DNA from: Candidatus Agathobaculum merdigallinarum
Lineage (GTDB): Bacteria; Bacillota; Clostridia; Oscillospirales; Butyricicoccaceae
Length of the DNA stretch: 15,866 nucleotides
Direction: 5' to 3'
Assembly (NCBI GenBank): GCA_019115425.1
Contig: DXDO01000016.1
Coordinates: 1-15,866, forward strand
Part shown: in pieces, positions 15,609 to 15,866 of the stretch
How the letters are laid out: every line of letters begins with the position of its first letter
Numbering within the stretch: position 1 is the stretch's first letter
The notes under the pieces: generated by a model
The model's input: only the letters and a program-made list of their open reading frames with translations
Database searches by the model: none
What the model was told of the DNA's origin: nothing
Made by a program: the position numbers and the translations under genes

Positions 15609-15866
15609 TTACGCCTCCGGCGCGTACAGATCCTGCAGGCGCTTGAGGTGCGCGTAGCGCTTGGTGGACTCGACCTCGGACTGCTCGAACAGCTTCTCCG
15701 CACGGTCCGGGAAAGAACGGGTCAGCGCAGAGTAACGCGCCTCGTTCATCATGAACTTGCGGTAATCCTCGGTCTTGGGCTCCTTGGACTCCAGAATGAA
15801 CGGATTCTTGCCTTCCTCAGCCAGCTGCGGGTTGAAGCGGAACAGGTTCCAGTAGCCGCAGTCGAC
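15609..15866 (-). CDS. nifJ: pyruvate:ferredoxin oxidoreductase, C-terminal 85 residues only
   Basis: This is the tail of the single-chain pyruvate:ferredoxin (flavodoxin) oxidoreductase, which converts pyruvate and CoA to acetyl-CoA, CO2 and reduced ferredoxin in anaerobes. The fragment begins VDCGYWNLFRFNP, a conserved stretch near the C terminus of the roughly 1170-residue enzyme. It continues with NPFILESKEP, DYRKFMMNEARYSAL and FPDRAEKLFEQSE before the stop at 15611-15609. The TPP and iron-sulfur domains would lie beyond the right window edge. Codon use looks like a highly expressed gene, and a strong terminator follows. The single-chain form is inferred from this tail only. Confidence 0.93.
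   Translation of the reverse strand, partial: VDCGYWNLFRFNPQLAEEGKNPFILESKEPKTEDYRKFMMNEARYSALTRSFPDRAEKLFEQSEVESTKRYAHLKRLQDLYAPEA

Overview
The window looks like the chromosome of an anaerobic, fairly high-GC Gram-positive Clostridium-type bacterium (Clostridia, probably an Oscillospiraceae/Butyricicoccaceae-like gut organism; the family is an inference). The supporting content is the Firmicutes-type AddAB helicase-nuclease, a pyruvate:ferredoxin oxidoreductase, an exported protein with three S-layer homology domains, an MBOAT/DHHW surface-acetylation pair, and an IMP dehydrogenase of the subtype known from Clostridia and the protist Tritrichomonas foetus. No phage, plasmid or CRISPR content is visible. 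Most of it is ordinary housekeeping DNA, and I see no complete, clearly new multi-gene system.

Layout. Bases 1-1376 (minus) hold guaB, cut off at its 3' end by the window edge, with a good sigma-A-type promoter at 1427-1455. Bases 1456-1775 carry no gene but do carry a strong intrinsic terminator and, just upstream of it on the minus strand, a promoter-like box and a foldable segment that may be an unannotated small RNA. Bases 1776-8716 (minus) are addB-addA, coupled by a one-base stop/start overlap and read from a promoter at 8743-8771. A 10-bp tandem repeat (8827-8897) lies between the addB promoter and a divergent tRNA-Phe(GAA) gene (8956-9031), which has its own promoter and terminator. 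A 360-bp AT-rich gap follows.

Bases 9431-11962 (plus) encode an AlgI/DltB-type membrane O-acyltransferase and its DHHW/SGNH-like partner, 15 bp apart, which together probably acetylate an extracellular polymer. tcdA (12109-12819, plus) makes the cyclic form of the tRNA modification t6A. Between the convergent tcdA and SLH genes is a 150-bp element with near-perfect 21-bp terminal inverted repeats. It looks like a MITE and would also work as a two-way terminator. Bases 12985-15511 (minus) encode two exported proteins, one with an N-terminal membrane anchor and YD-like repeats and one with SLH domains and a repeat-like C-terminal region. Bases 15609-15866 (minus) are the last 85 residues of nifJ/por, followed by a strong terminator.

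Best candidates for a second look: the MITE-like element at 12823-12980, the possible small RNA at 1591-1713, the two-gene surface-protein cassette, the acetylation pair with its variant DHHY box, and the 10-bp repeat array next to tRNA-Phe.
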